Shown here one piece after another: positions 1-7,914 of a DNA stretch of 26,053 nt. The notes beneath the pieces are model-generated. The model was not told the origin of the DNA and ran no database searches. It saw nothing but the letters and a program-made list of their open reading frames with translations. The first letter of the stretch is position 1. The number at the start of each line of letters is the position of its first letter. Position numbers and translations under genes: made by a program. The stretch is from a virus. The stretch is from IMG/VR virus record IMGVR_UViG_3300021961_000555, positions 1 through 26,053 of that record. The stretch is one strand, 5' to 3'.

Positions 1-105
1 CCAATCAGGAAGAAAAGAATATTCTCAAACCCACAGTCCACTAACATTCCCGCCGTCAGTTCACTTTAAGACATATCACACAAACCTGCGAAAAATTTTT
101 ATACG

Positions 106-288
106 TTAAAACCTCTTAATAAAGCCTACACTTGGATTACGATAACATTCTTCTAATTGCTTTGCTAACACTTGTTTATCCTCTTCCTTTGTATTACGTA
201 TATCACAGTTTGCTTTCAACCGTGTATCAGCACAACTTGTTAGTGTGCCGACTATAGCAATCAAAAATAGCACGAGGAAAATTTTCAT
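106..288 (-). CDS. Small predicted lipoprotein
   Basis: A 60-residue protein begins with a lysine and a hydrophobic stretch (residues 4-17) that ends in LTSC, a lipobox, with Cys19 as the predicted lipidated residue. The mature part is short and charged and has two further cysteines. This predicts an envelope lipoprotein made by the phage. It lies downstream of gp5 on the same strand, separated by about 135 bases in which I see no clear gene. Small lipoproteins next to lysis or tail genes can be outer-membrane spanins, but there is no proline-rich segment to support that, so the function is left open. The lipoprotein call comes from the sequence; the role is unknown. Confidence 0.6.
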   Translation of the reverse strand: MKIFLVLFLIAIVGTLTSCADTRLKANCDIRNTKEEDKQVLAKQLEECYRNPSVGFIKRF

Positions 289-423
289 AGTCTTTAATGA
301 ATGGGTTTCTGCCGAGTTTCCATTGTATATGTATAGGCCTGAATATATGTATCTTATGAGAGCACAGTTTTATAGATTAGAAAATATAATAATTCTTTAA
401 AATGTATAAAAGCGTCCTACTTC

Positions 424-1500
424 CTAAGGGTTCAGATCAATCGTGGCCCCTCTATGTATAACTGCACCTGTTGTATTAGATGTCTTATTGCCTTCAATGG
501 TTTCTGATGTATTACCTGCAACAGATATGGTATAGTTACCCCCTACCTTTAGATTGTAATCCCCACCAGCATTGACATTAATAGGGCCTTGTTTAGTGAT
601 AAGATTAATAGAACCTGTATCTACTTGTATATTGATATTTGCATTGGGTCCTACCTGTATGTCATAATTGTTATTGACTAGGCCATCTCTATTGATGTAG
701 AGTTTATGTCGGCCTGATATGGTCACGTCTGAGCGGCCATCTATATCAACCTTGTTATCATTGGACTGTATGGTATAGTGCTTACCTTTGATAATGTGTA
801 TAAGGTCGCCGTTGGGATGTATTTCATAGGACGTGCCTGATTTATGTGCCTCGTAGATACGTTCATTGTTCAAGGTATCATCATATTCACGTATATGGCC
901 TGATTCGGATTCGTACACGTGATTGTAAGGATAGGTTGCATTATAAGCAATCGCTGGTTGATCCCAAGTGTCTGTATCACTTGCGGATATAAGAGATCCA
1001 TCTGCGGCCGTTGTTGCGTCAAAGTCTGCCGTTGCAAGTCCTGTTACCCTTGTTGCTTTACGTAATTCAAGGCCTAAATGAGGATTGTTCTCATCATTGA
1101 CGGCCAATCTATTGGTATCAGGTTCATTAATGTAACGAGGGTAGATACCATTAGGGTCGTAGAAACCTTTGGTTGTATTTGCTATTTCGCTAGGGCGTCC
1201 AGGTAATGCGCCAAGTATCACAGGTTCTTGTGCGTATCGATCATCTCTAAAGAAACCTATGACCCACGAACCTTCAACAAGGCCTAACGCAGTTTGTCCT
1301 ACGCCAGATATGCCAGAAGAGGTTACGGGAAGTAGCGTAGATGCCCAAGGCAGGTCCGAAGTAGGCAGAATAGTTTTGTCCTGCGTATGATAACCAATAC
1401 AACGCACACGTACTCGGCCTAGATGTTTGGGATCGCTACGATCTTCAACAACGCCTGTAAACCAAATGAAACCGTCTTGTCCTAAAAAGTTAGTACGCAT
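424..1500 (-). CDS. 5: Baseplate central spike gp5-like, without lysozyme domain
   Basis: Residues 1-105 match the OB-fold domain of T4 gp5, the central baseplate spike: FTGVVEDRSDPKHLGRVRVR, then LPWASTLLPVTSSGISG, then a GLVEGSWVIGFF strand and PVILGALPG. Residues 240-358 are a repetitive beta-helix-like tail (alternating V/I/N, e.g. NINIQVDTGSINLIT), the needle part. T4 gp5 is about 575 residues and carries a lysozyme domain between these parts; here 358 residues leave only a 130-residue linker with no lysozyme catalytic region. The protein should trimerise at the tip of the tail under the hub protein. It lies downstream of the gp27-like hub gene. A GATAAATA late-promoter-like element lies at 1548-1555. 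The assignment is solid; absence of lysozyme is seen directly. Confidence 0.9.
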   Translation of the reverse strand: MRTNFLGQDGFIWFTGVVEDRSDPKHLGRVRVRCIGYHTQDKTILPTSDLPWASTLLPVTSSGISGVGQTALGLVEGSWVIGFFRDDRYAQEPVILGALPGRPSEIANTTKGFYDPNGIYPRYINEPDTNRLAVNDENNPHLGLELRKATRVTGLATADFDATTAADGSLISASDTDTWDQPAIAYNATYPYNHVYESESGHIREYDDTLNNERIYEAHKSGTSYEIHPNGDLIHIIKGKHYTIQSNDNKVDIDGRSDVTISGRHKLYINRDGLVNNNYDIQVGPNANINIQVDTGSINLITKQGPINVNAGGDYNLKVGGNYTISVAGNTSETIEGNKTSNTTGAVIHRGATIDLNP

Positions 1501-1606
1501 TTAAAAAATTCCCATAAACTGCCGTATTATATCCACTCAACTCCATATATTTATCCGTATTTAAACTATATGCGTAGGCGGCAAACGCATCCGCGGTGCG
1601 TAGCAC
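1490..1606 (-). CDS. Possible 38-residue protein upstream of gp5
   Basis: An open frame starting at GTG 1606 and ending TAA at 1490-1492 reads VLRTADAFAAYAYSLNTD, continues KYMELSGYNTAVYGNFLNAY, and overlaps the gp5 start by 11 bases. It looks protein-like (Tyr/Ala/Asn mix, no low-complexity) and the overlap resembles the tight coupling of neighbouring genes. Against it, the start is GTG with only a weak AGG upstream, and the same bases form a GC-rich hairpin (ATGCGT / ACGCAT at 1570-1590). It may be a true small gene or a 3' structure of the upstream gene. Confidence 0.4.
   Translation of the reverse strand: MLRTADAFAAYAYSLNTDKYMELSGYNTAVYGNFLNAY
1548..1555 (-). promoter_or_regulatory. Candidate T4-type late promoter for gp5
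   Basis: The minus strand reads GATAAATA, one base off the T4 late consensus TATAAATA, about 48 bases before the gp5 start codon. It fits a late structural gene, but so AT-rich a genome gives such octamers by chance. Confidence 0.4.
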
Positions 1607-1616
1607 TAATCTAGGC

Positions 1617-1934
1617 CTATCTTTTAGGTTTACTTTGTTTTTTAGTCTTTTTCTCATATTTCTTTGGTAATCTATCTCGTATGTTCTCTAGGTCCTCTTT
1701 CTCTAGTATTTGGCCTAGTAGTAATCTTTCTTCTTCTGGATAGTTCTTCTCATTGTTCTTTGAGGATATCTCTCTATCTATTCTATGTTCATATTGTTCA
1801 AATGTATTCAGCAAATGTTCAATGTTTCTTTGTATATTGTCTGCCTCTCTTTGTGTGTTCCTATCGTGTATATAAGAAAGTACGGCCGTGATACCTAGTA
1901 TTATAGTTGTAGGATGATATAAAAAGTCTATCAT
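1617..1934 (-). CDS. Small membrane-anchored coiled-coil protein
   Basis: Not recognised. The first ATG (1934) gives 105 residues; an upstream extension would need a TTG start. Residues 8-20 (TTIILGITAVLSY) form one membrane segment, followed by a charged, probably helical region with many Glu/Arg/Gln and a very basic tail (KKTKKQSKPKR). The topology, N-terminal membrane anchor plus long helical soluble part, is like an inner-membrane spanin but also like many phage small proteins. It sits between the gp27-like hub gene and gp5 in the baseplate block, so it could equally be a minor structural or assembly factor. Confidence 0.6.
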   Translation of the reverse strand: MIDFLYHPTTIILGITAVLSYIHDRNTQREADNIQRNIEHLLNTFEQYEHRIDREISSKNNEKNYPEEERLLLGQILEKEDLENIRDRLPKKYEKKTKKQSKPKR

Positions 1935-1994
1935 AAAAATTTTTTTCGAAACTCGCAATAAACACTAAGCATATTCAGATTCCCCTCTATGTTG

Positions 1995-3506
1995 TTAATT
2001 ATATTCTGACCTATCGTATAGATTGATTGGTTTACCTTCGTCTTTTACGTCTAATACTAAAGGACTTGTCTTTTCGTATAGATTTGTACCATAGGTGTCT
2101 TTTGCACAAGTGATAACCATTTTGTGTAAAGGTTCTTTTTGTCTAAACGCAAAACTATGACGTATAGCCGTGATTAGCCAACGGCCAGACAGCATTTTAT
2201 CGTTTTGTGTACTGATTTCATCTTTCTTATTACGACCTGATCTAGGAACGTTTAATTTGATGATATGACCTATGTTTAAATGTGTATTACCAGGTACGGT
2301 CAATTGCATTTCTATATTATTAAACAAATTAAGGGCAGATTGTCGTCTTTGTACATATTCATCCACTCTATACCCATTTTCTGAATTAGTGTTATGTAAA
2401 TAGGCCGTATTAGACTTGACCATTACCCTTGCGTCTGAATAATCAGATAGGTATTTGTATGCGGTACGACCATAATCTTTTGTTTCTGCTGTTTCTAAAT
2501 CGTTAAAGTCATAATGAGCAGGCAATAACAAACCACGATATAATGCTTGATCGCTTTGTACATCATCTTTCTCCATATGTGGCACTCTTACATAATCCTC
2601 TATGTAATTGTATTTGTATTCTTTGTATGTTTTGTTATAACTGTCGTGGGTAATCAATTTAGACGCATAGGTACCAAGTCGTTGATTTTTAATTAAATCA
2701 TTCATACCTGTAAGTTCGTATTTGTCTATGGTTCTTAATTGCGACATTGGATTATCTCTTGGACTAGCAAACTGTTTAGATGTTTCAGTATCTAAAAAGT
2801 ATTCAAACATAGGTGGATGACTTGCAAGACCACCTGATGTGGCAGTAAAATAAAAACTATCTACGGATCTGAAATGAAACCCTTGTCCGTTTTCATAAAA
2901 CAAATAAGCAGGTAATGCACTAAATTTAGGTACGGCACGTGAACAAATCATATTAATGATGTCCGTAGGTCTCATATTCGGTGCAACAAATTTGAAATTG
3001 TTTGAGGTTGGATAAACATATAATTTTTTCTTACTGTTTAGACCCCAACTCTTTTTGAATATCTTTGCAACTGCCTGATCGTAAGGACCATCAAAAGCAC
3101 GACTGATACGTACATTTTGATCTCGTATACCTTCCGTAGAAATAAAATCTAATACAACAATTTGTGTGTTTTGATTGACACGATTTTTGGTAACTTTATA
3201 TACAGCCATTCGTGTATTGGTAAAGTCATACTCACCTTCACCATAGGTCGAACCTAATGGTGTTCTAATTTTAAACTCTAGGTATTCTTGGCCAATAACT
3301 GGAAGTGTATTACAAATATCTTCGGTATCTGTAAAGGTAATTGTACCTGTTAAAAAGTTTGAATTTAAATCTTCGTAAATTGCTATCTCGTTAATAGCAG
3401 TAGATATGCCCACCACATTACCATAGGCATTAAATAATGCAACTTCACTTATCCTAAAGTCGCCTGCATACTGCAACTTATTTTCTTCATAGGCTAGAAT
3501 TGCCAT
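1995..3506 (-). CDS. 27: Baseplate hub subunit, gp27-like
   Basis: A 503-residue protein located directly between gp53 and gp5. It starts with a beta-rich domain typical of hub proteins (FLTGTITFTDTEDICNTLP, then IGQEYLEFKIRTP) and continues with a segment seen in tail hub proteins, NFKFVAPNMRPTDIINMI. Near the C-terminus, NTHLNIGHIIKLNVP and LSGRWLITAIRHSF resemble the second barrel domain of hub proteins. T4 gp27 has about 391 residues, so this one is longer. It should form the ring that holds the gp5 spike. The start codon overlaps the gp53 stop (TAATG), implying coupled translation. Family placement is by position and motif pattern; the exact T4 number is less certain than the hub role. 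Confidence 0.65.
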   Translation of the reverse strand: MAILAYEENKLQYAGDFRISEVALFNAYGNVVGISTAINEIAIYEDLNSNFLTGTITFTDTEDICNTLPVIGQEYLEFKIRTPLGSTYGEGEYDFTNTRMAVYKVTKNRVNQNTQIVVLDFISTEGIRDQNVRISRAFDGPYDQAVAKIFKKSWGLNSKKKLYVYPTSNNFKFVAPNMRPTDIINMICSRAVPKFSALPAYLFYENGQGFHFRSVDSFYFTATSGGLASHPPMFEYFLDTETSKQFASPRDNPMSQLRTIDKYELTGMNDLIKNQRLGTYASKLITHDSYNKTYKEYKYNYIEDYVRVPHMEKDDVQSDQALYRGLLLPAHYDFNDLETAETKDYGRTAYKYLSDYSDARVMVKSNTAYLHNTNSENGYRVDEYVQRRQSALNLFNNIEMQLTVPGNTHLNIGHIIKLNVPRSGRNKKDEISTQNDKMLSGRWLITAIRHSFAFRQKEPLHKMVITCAKDTYGTNLYEKTSPLVLDVKDEGKPINLYDRSEYN

Positions 3507-4042
3507 TACAACCTCACTAACTTACTAAATTCTTCTACAAATTCCGATAGGTATTTTTTCTTCAATACATTGATTAAACTTTTATTATCTTGTAATCTTC
3601 TTTCATATTCATAATTGGATACGGAAGTAGCACCAGTAGCGGTACTGTTTACTTCTATTAAATGTGAATTGTCTAAACTGGTTGTTTCACCACTTGTTTG
3701 TGAAATTTCATAATGATGAATTGCACCTGGATTAGAATACTTGCCATTAACATAAGATTCAAATCCTTGATCTGTTAGTGGCCAATCATAAAATCTATCT
3801 TTAATATTGTTAATTAATAATAGTACCCAATAATAATCTACTGACTCATAAAATCTGTATGATACAATTTCAGGTGACTCACCATTAATAACTCTATATT
3901 TGTTAAAAATTAATGAATTAGATTTAACACCATCTCTAATTTTAACTCGTCTTAAAATATCAGTTACAAGTTTAGGTGACGTTGTGCCATCTTGTACAGC
4001 GTCATAATACATTTTAGGAAAATAAGAAAAGTAATGTGCCAT
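3506..4042 (-). CDS. 53: Baseplate wedge protein gp53
   Basis: A 178-residue protein with the gp53 core at residues 70-90 (YYWVLLLINNI, then FYDWPLT), matching the T4 gp53 segment YWVLLMCN...YYGW. The N-terminal part FSYFPKMYYDA, then VTDILRRVKI is also typical. gp53 joins baseplate wedges around the hub. T4 gp53 is about 196 residues, so length fits. The start overlaps the stop of gp48 by TAATG and the stop overlaps the start of the hub gene in the same way, so these three genes form one translationally coupled set. The call is confident. Confidence 0.88.
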   Translation of the reverse strand: MAHYFSYFPKMYYDAVQDGTTSPKLVTDILRRVKIRDGVKSNSLIFNKYRVINGESPEIVSYRFYESVDYYWVLLLINNIKDRFYDWPLTDQGFESYVNGKYSNPGAIHHYEISQTSGETTSLDNSHLIEVNSTATGATSVSNYEYERRLQDNKSLINVLKKKYLSEFVEEFSKLVRL

Positions 4043-5103
4043 TAAAATGAACCTCCAATATCACTACTACCTCTAGTTTTTGTTTTATGTGTACCAAATA
4101 CTGCTCTTCGTCTATCAATTAATTCTAATTCTTGGAAGGTAAGTGATATAGATGTACTGATTGGTGGTGCACCAATATCATCTGGACGATATGTAGCAAA
4201 TTTCTCACCTGAACCATAATCAACTTTCATATCTGTTAACGCACAATAGGTTATTGTATTTAAATAAGCGTTCTCATAACCACGGTACATATATCTAATA
4301 GTAAATTCTGAAGGCACTCTAAATGCAAGAGCAGCACCTGTACCTAATTTTTCAGGTAACATATGATAGGTAAATGTATCAATAATTCTTTTAATTTCTT
4401 TTGCCTCTTGTCTATTTCTAGGTGTCATTTTAAATGAATAAGTAAAAGTTCTATAATCTATACCTTGAAAAATCATTTCTTGTAATGGTGCAGGAGCAAC
4501 ACCTGTTTTTCTTTGTAATGCGGCCAATGAACCTGCAGCAGTTCCTAATGTACCGAAACTAATTAATGGTTCAATCATCTTTGCAGCCTGCATACCTAAT
4601 CCTTTTAAAGTATCTGAACCACCTGTTTTACCTTTGAAATAATCAGCAGCACCAGATAGACCGCCAATTACAGCACCAATTTCTGCGGCTTCGTAATTTG
4701 ATTTGTAATTAACATTTACATCATCTGGCATATACAATACAATTGTATCTTTAATTAACTTGACAGAAATACCTGTTTCACCAGCAACAGGAGATAAATT
4801 TGTTGTTTCATCAAAAAATCTTTCTCTTGTAAATGTATTGTTATATGTGCCTAATGAATCGTTTGATATGTTTAAATCTTTTGCAGGCAAATCTCTTTCA
4901 TTTTCAGTCCTTGCGTGAATATTAAATATCATATAATGACCATTAGCACTTTCTAAATCTAATGGATACTTCATCACAGGATTTGTAAACTGTAAATTAG
5001 AGCTTAATTTAGTAACAGGTGCGTCTGGAATAAGTTTCTCATTATTACCTGCTATGATATCACTATGCTCGTTAAAATAATCGTCTGGTGTTTGTATTGT
5101 CAT
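4042..5103 (-). CDS. 48: Baseplate tail-tube cap gp48
   Basis: A 353-residue protein whose C-terminal half matches gp48: YSFKMTPRNRQEAKEIKRII (T4: FTWDLTPRSTEDLMAII), and a closing SLTFQELELIDRRRAVFGT (T4: LEITMREIITLNRASLYAGT). Between them lies a Gly/Ala-rich stretch. gp48 sits on the hub and starts tube growth together with gp54. There is no Shine-Dalgarno; instead a perfect TATAAATA late element lies 8 bases before ATG, suggesting a leaderless or nearly leaderless late transcript. It is followed by gp53 in a TAATG overlap. Confidence 0.82.
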   Translation of the reverse strand: MTIQTPDDYFNEHSDIIAGNNEKLIPDAPVTKLSSNLQFTNPVMKYPLDLESANGHYMIFNIHARTENERDLPAKDLNISNDSLGTYNNTFTRERFFDETTNLSPVAGETGISVKLIKDTIVLYMPDDVNVNYKSNYEAAEIGAVIGGLSGAADYFKGKTGGSDTLKGLGMQAAKMIEPLISFGTLGTAAGSLAALQRKTGVAPAPLQEMIFQGIDYRTFTYSFKMTPRNRQEAKEIKRIIDTFTYHMLPEKLGTGAALAFRVPSEFTIRYMYRGYENAYLNTITYCALTDMKVDYGSGEKFATYRPDDIGAPPISTSISLTFQELELIDRRRAVFGTHKTKTRGSSDIGGSF

Positions 5104-5111
5104 AGTGATAA

Positions 5112-5119
5112 TATTTATA
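5112..5119 (-). promoter_or_regulatory. T4-type late promoter (TATAAATA) for gp48
   Basis: An exact match to the T4 late consensus on the minus strand, ending 8 bases before the gp48 ATG. The expected start of transcription would fall within a few bases of the start codon. It implies use of a gp55/gp33-type late sigma system, consistent with gp33 in this window. Confidence 0.6.
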
Positions 5120-5134
5120 TGAAAAAATTAAAGA

Positions 5135-6679
5135 TTAATAGACGTTTTTGATAGCAATAATTGTATCGTCTAAATTTCTATTTGACATATTAGGTAAAAC
5201 AGTAGTATTTGAAGCATTGTTAAGTGTATTGACTGGTGCAATAACATTATTATTTTGAGGTTCTTTTGGTAACATTTTGTTCATCATATTTTCTAAATTA
5301 CCTGTTTCTAAATTCATTCTTAAATTAGTTCTTTTTGAATCTATATTAACTAAATCAGCAGTTATAGCATTACTCATAGTTCTTGTATCTGCTTGTGCAT
5401 TTTGTTCTACACCTTCAACAGCAGTTTGTATTTCTTTTTCTGTTTGATTTGCTTTATCCATATCCATTTTTGCTAAAGCAACATCAGCACCAATACTTGC
5501 AGCTGTACCTACACCAGGTACTGTACTTGCAAGGCCTGAACCAACTTCTAATGCAGCACCTTTTACATCTCCTGACATTAATCTTCCTAAACCAAAACCA
5601 ATACCTGCAATTGCACCTATAATTGGTATCTTTTTGATAGCAGATTTAAATAATGTTTTGCCTAGTATTTTACCACCTGCCTTCTTTGCTACAGTTTCAC
5701 CACCTTTTTTACCTAATAATTTACTTGCAACTTTACCTGTTCCTAATGCAGCACCTGTTCCTAATGCACCTTTAGCAATATCACCCACCGTATCACCTAT
5801 ACCACCTTCTTTATTTTTTTGTGATTCTTTTAATATATCAACTGTTTCCTCAGTATTCTCTGCTATTGTTTCCCATAAATTTTTTGACTCTTCAAATTGA
5901 TCTCTTTGTTCATCGGCAAGTTCATCTCTTTGTTCTTCACTTGCACTTGCACTTAACATACCTGGTACTTTACCTTTTGCTCTTCCGTATGTTGATGGTA
6001 CAGGTCTGCCCAATACCATATCATCAGCAGTATATTGTGAGAGGTCATCATCTAGTTCATCTCTTGTTTGTAATGCTTGAGATGGAGTAGTAGTTGATTC
6101 TGATAAACTAGATTCAATATCTTGTCTTGCTAATCTGGCAATATCTTGTCCTTTTTTTCTTTCAGCTCTTCTTAATGCTTCTTCACCTGCTTCTTGTCGT
6201 TCTATTTTCTTTGTGATGGCAGTGCCTAAAATAGGTATACCACCTAAAGTTGTAGCAGCAAGTTTTAAAGGTTTAAATTGTTTAATAAAATCTCGTAACC
6301 CAAATTTAACTGCTGTAAAAGCATTCGCAAGAGGATAAACTTCAGCAAGTACAGGAGCAATAACATCGGAAATATATTTCTTTTCTTTATTATCAAATCT
6401 ACCACTAGCGTCTAGTTCATTCAATAATGATTTGTACTTTTCCATTATATCTTTGAAACCAGTAAAGTCGGCGTCAGCAATTAAGTCTAAATCTGATTGA
6501 AAGTTTTGTACAACCGATACGGCTGCATTAGATATACCTTCTCTTTTAATAAACTCTTGTCCTAAACCTAATTCTTTTTGTATCTGTAAAGCATATGTTT
6601 GTGCTGCTTCAGATATAGCAATTTGTTCTTTATCTTGCTCTGCTTTTTGTTTTTCTAGTAACTCCTGAAAGTCTGCCAT
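5135..6679 (-). CDS. 29: Tail tape measure protein (gp29-like position)
   Basis: A 514-residue, largely helical protein. The N-terminal 130 residues are charged helix; residues 138-160 and about 305-410 are Gly/Ala-rich hydrophobic stretches (IPIIGAIAGIGFGLG, VPGVGTAASIGADVALA), the usual look of tape measure proteins, which ride inside the tube and can form a membrane channel. The C-terminus is Asn-rich and ends DDTIIAIKNVY. It lies in the classic order: chaperone with frameshift, small membrane protein, tape measure, gp48. T4 gp29 is about 590 residues, so the size is close. No direct motif proves gp29; the call rests on composition and position. Confidence 0.65.
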   Translation of the reverse strand: MADFQELLEKQKAEQDKEQIAISEAAQTYALQIQKELGLGQEFIKREGISNAAVSVVQNFQSDLDLIADADFTGFKDIMEKYKSLLNELDASGRFDNKEKKYISDVIAPVLAEVYPLANAFTAVKFGLRDFIKQFKPLKLAATTLGGIPILGTAITKKIERQEAGEEALRRAERKKGQDIARLARQDIESSLSESTTTPSQALQTRDELDDDLSQYTADDMVLGRPVPSTYGRAKGKVPGMLSASASEEQRDELADEQRDQFEESKNLWETIAENTEETVDILKESQKNKEGGIGDTVGDIAKGALGTGAALGTGKVASKLLGKKGGETVAKKAGGKILGKTLFKSAIKKIPIIGAIAGIGFGLGRLMSGDVKGAALEVGSGLASTVPGVGTAASIGADVALAKMDMDKANQTEKEIQTAVEGVEQNAQADTRTMSNAITADLVNIDSKRTNLRMNLETGNLENMMNKMLPKEPQNNNVIAPVNTLNNASNTTVLPNMSNRNLDDTIIAIKNVY

Positions 6680-6682
6680 TTA

Positions 6683-6997
6683 TTATCCTACTTGATTACT
6701 AATTGATTTATCTTCTCTTTTAACTGGTGTTACAACAGGTTGTTGAACGATTGGTTGTGGTTGTGCTAATACTTTAGAGCCACTATTGGTATATAACCCA
6801 AACCAAGCCGCACCTGCACCAACTACGATTGATACAAGACCTGCTTGTTCCATAGAAGGTTTATCTAATGCCATAAACCAATGTACTACTTTGATGAGTA
6901 TGTACATATAAGTTAATATGAATAGTCTTGGAAATATTCTCCAAGCGTCTATTGCTTTTGCTAAATCAATTATTTTTTGATAACTTTGTTTTTCCAT
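6683..6997 (-). CDS. Two-TM holin-like membrane protein
   Basis: A 104-residue protein with two hydrophobic helices at about 22-43 (FPRLFILTYMYILIKVVHWF) and 53-68 (GLVSIVVGAGAAWFGLY) and a polar Pro/Gln/Val-rich tail. Size and topology resemble a class II holin, but the gene lies between the tail assembly chaperone and the tape measure, so a role in tail assembly or membrane passage is equally possible. Its ATG overlaps the TAA of the frameshift extension (TAATG at 6995-6999), so it is translated only after ribosomes read through that extension or re-initiate there. The membrane topology is seen; the holin role is a guess. Confidence 0.7.
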   Translation of the reverse strand: MEKQSYQKIIDLAKAIDAWRIFPRLFILTYMYILIKVVHWFMALDKPSMEQAGLVSIVVGAGAAWFGLYTNSGSKVLAQPQPIVQQPVVTPVKREDKSISNQVG

Positions 6998-7188
6998 TAT
7001 CCACCTCTTTGCCTTTCTTTTAGACGTTGATTTTCGTCTTTAATATGCTGTATTAACATATCAATGTATATTTCCCTTTCCCACGGTAGCATATGTTCTA
7101 GTTCTGTTAATGAATATTTATGATGTTGCATTAACAGAAAGTTCACACGATAGTAATTTTCAAGGTTTTCGTGTGAAAGGGTAACTAA
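6997..7188 (-). CDS. 51: gp51-position extension, reached by -1 frameshift from gp26
   Basis: In the -1 frame relative to gp26, 63 codons stay open from the T run at 7187-7194 to TAA at 6997-6999. The product continues gp26 with LVTLSHENLENYYRVN and contains HMLPWEREIYIDML, the aromatic/acidic pattern common in tail assembly chaperone extensions (lambda gpT type, HK97-like). The only internal ATG (7131) has no Shine-Dalgarno and would give just 44 residues. The fusion would be 294 residues. The frame sits two genes upstream of the tape measure, as expected for a tape-measure chaperone pair. Frame and motif are seen in the sequence; the frameshift is inferred. Confidence 0.72.
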   Translation of the reverse strand, partial: LVTLSHENLENYYRVNFLLMQHHKYSLTELEHMLPWEREIYIDMLIQHIKDENQRLKERQRGG

Positions 7189-7194
7189 AAAAAA
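7142..7194 (-). promoter_or_regulatory. Programmed -1 frameshift signal: T8 slippery run plus stem-loop
   Basis: The gp26 frame ends GAT TTT TTT TAG, an eight-T run at 7187-7194, so both ribosomal sites can slip back one base and still pair with TTT. Ten bases after the heptamer a perfect 9-bp stem begins: TTCACACGA (7177-7169) pairs with TCGTGTGAA (7150-7142) around an 18-base loop. Slippery run, spacer and stem in this order are the standard parts of a -1 frameshift site. Confidence 0.72.
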
Positions 7195-7880
7195 TCTGAG
7201 GCACCATTAAAGACTAACGAAAACTTTTTACCTGATTTAGGATTTTCATACTCAATCTTATGTCTAATTTTAGGCATACGATCAACATAATCATAAAGCA
7301 ATCTAAATTGTTTTTGCGTTAGGCTATTAACATACTCATCAAGTTCTTGTTCAGTAATGTTATTGCGATCATATACATCATCACCTTTATAGATGGATTG
7401 AATTGACTCTTTTAAAATATTAATAGAGTTTTCTGTATTTGATTTGCCAGACTTAAATGATTTAATTGTAGGATAAGACATAATAACACCATAACCTTTT
7501 TCAAATTCAATGTTATTATTATTGTCTTTTGTTTTTTCAACTTTTACATCTTCTAAATTTAAATCATACTCTACAACTTGTTTTTCATCATCTGGACATT
7601 TCAATCGCAATTTAATTACCTCACCAACTGATTTTGCTCTTATTCGTAAATACAAATATTCAAAATCAAATATTGGCAGTTTAGTTACATCAACACGGTC
7701 ATAAACACACGCTTGTACGGTGTCTATAACGGCCTGTTGTATCTCCTTTTCATCATCACTTTCCATAGCCATTAACATAATCTTTTCTTCTTTTACAAGA
7801 AAAGGTCTAAATGTTATTTTCTGGCCATTTGATGGAAGTTGACAATTATATTTTGGAACTTCATTTATTGGTAATGCCAT
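7185..7880 (-). CDS. 26: gp26-like baseplate/tail assembly chaperone
   Basis: A 231-residue protein starting MALPINEVPKYNCQLPSNGQ, with KITFRPFLVKEEKIMLMA, the signature of T4 gp26 and of the related T4 baseplate family. T4 gp26 has about 208 residues. It carries conserved segments VQACVYDRVDVTKLPIFDFE and CPDDEKQVVEYDLNLEDV. It is cytoplasmic and probably assists hub or tape measure assembly without being in the virion. A good Shine-Dalgarno (AAGGAG) precedes the ATG. Its 3' end forms a T8 slippery run that can divert ribosomes into the next frame (see the extension entry), making this the shorter, more abundant partner of a G/GT-like pair. Confidence 0.8.
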   Translation of the reverse strand: MALPINEVPKYNCQLPSNGQKITFRPFLVKEEKIMLMAMESDDEKEIQQAVIDTVQACVYDRVDVTKLPIFDFEYLYLRIRAKSVGEVIKLRLKCPDDEKQVVEYDLNLEDVKVEKTKDNNNNIEFEKGYGVIMSYPTIKSFKSGKSNTENSINILKESIQSIYKGDDVYDRNNITEQELDEYVNSLTQKQFRLLYDYVDRMPKIRHKIEYENPKSGKKFSLVFNGASDFF

Positions 7881-7914
7881 AATATTTCACTCCTTATTAT
7901 TATTATATTATATA

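Noticed and set aside
1169-1390. Plus-strand 73-residue frame within gp5
   Set aside because: Antisense to the conserved OB-fold region of gp5, with no promoter or ribosome site.
5383-6090. Plus-strand frames rich in Leu, His, Gln or Pro
   Set aside because: They are antisense shadows of the tape measure gene's repetitive Gly/Ala codons.
7108-7115. CATAAATA late-promoter-like octamer inside the frameshift extension
   Set aside because: It is explained by the codons of the extension, with no nearby gene start that needs it.
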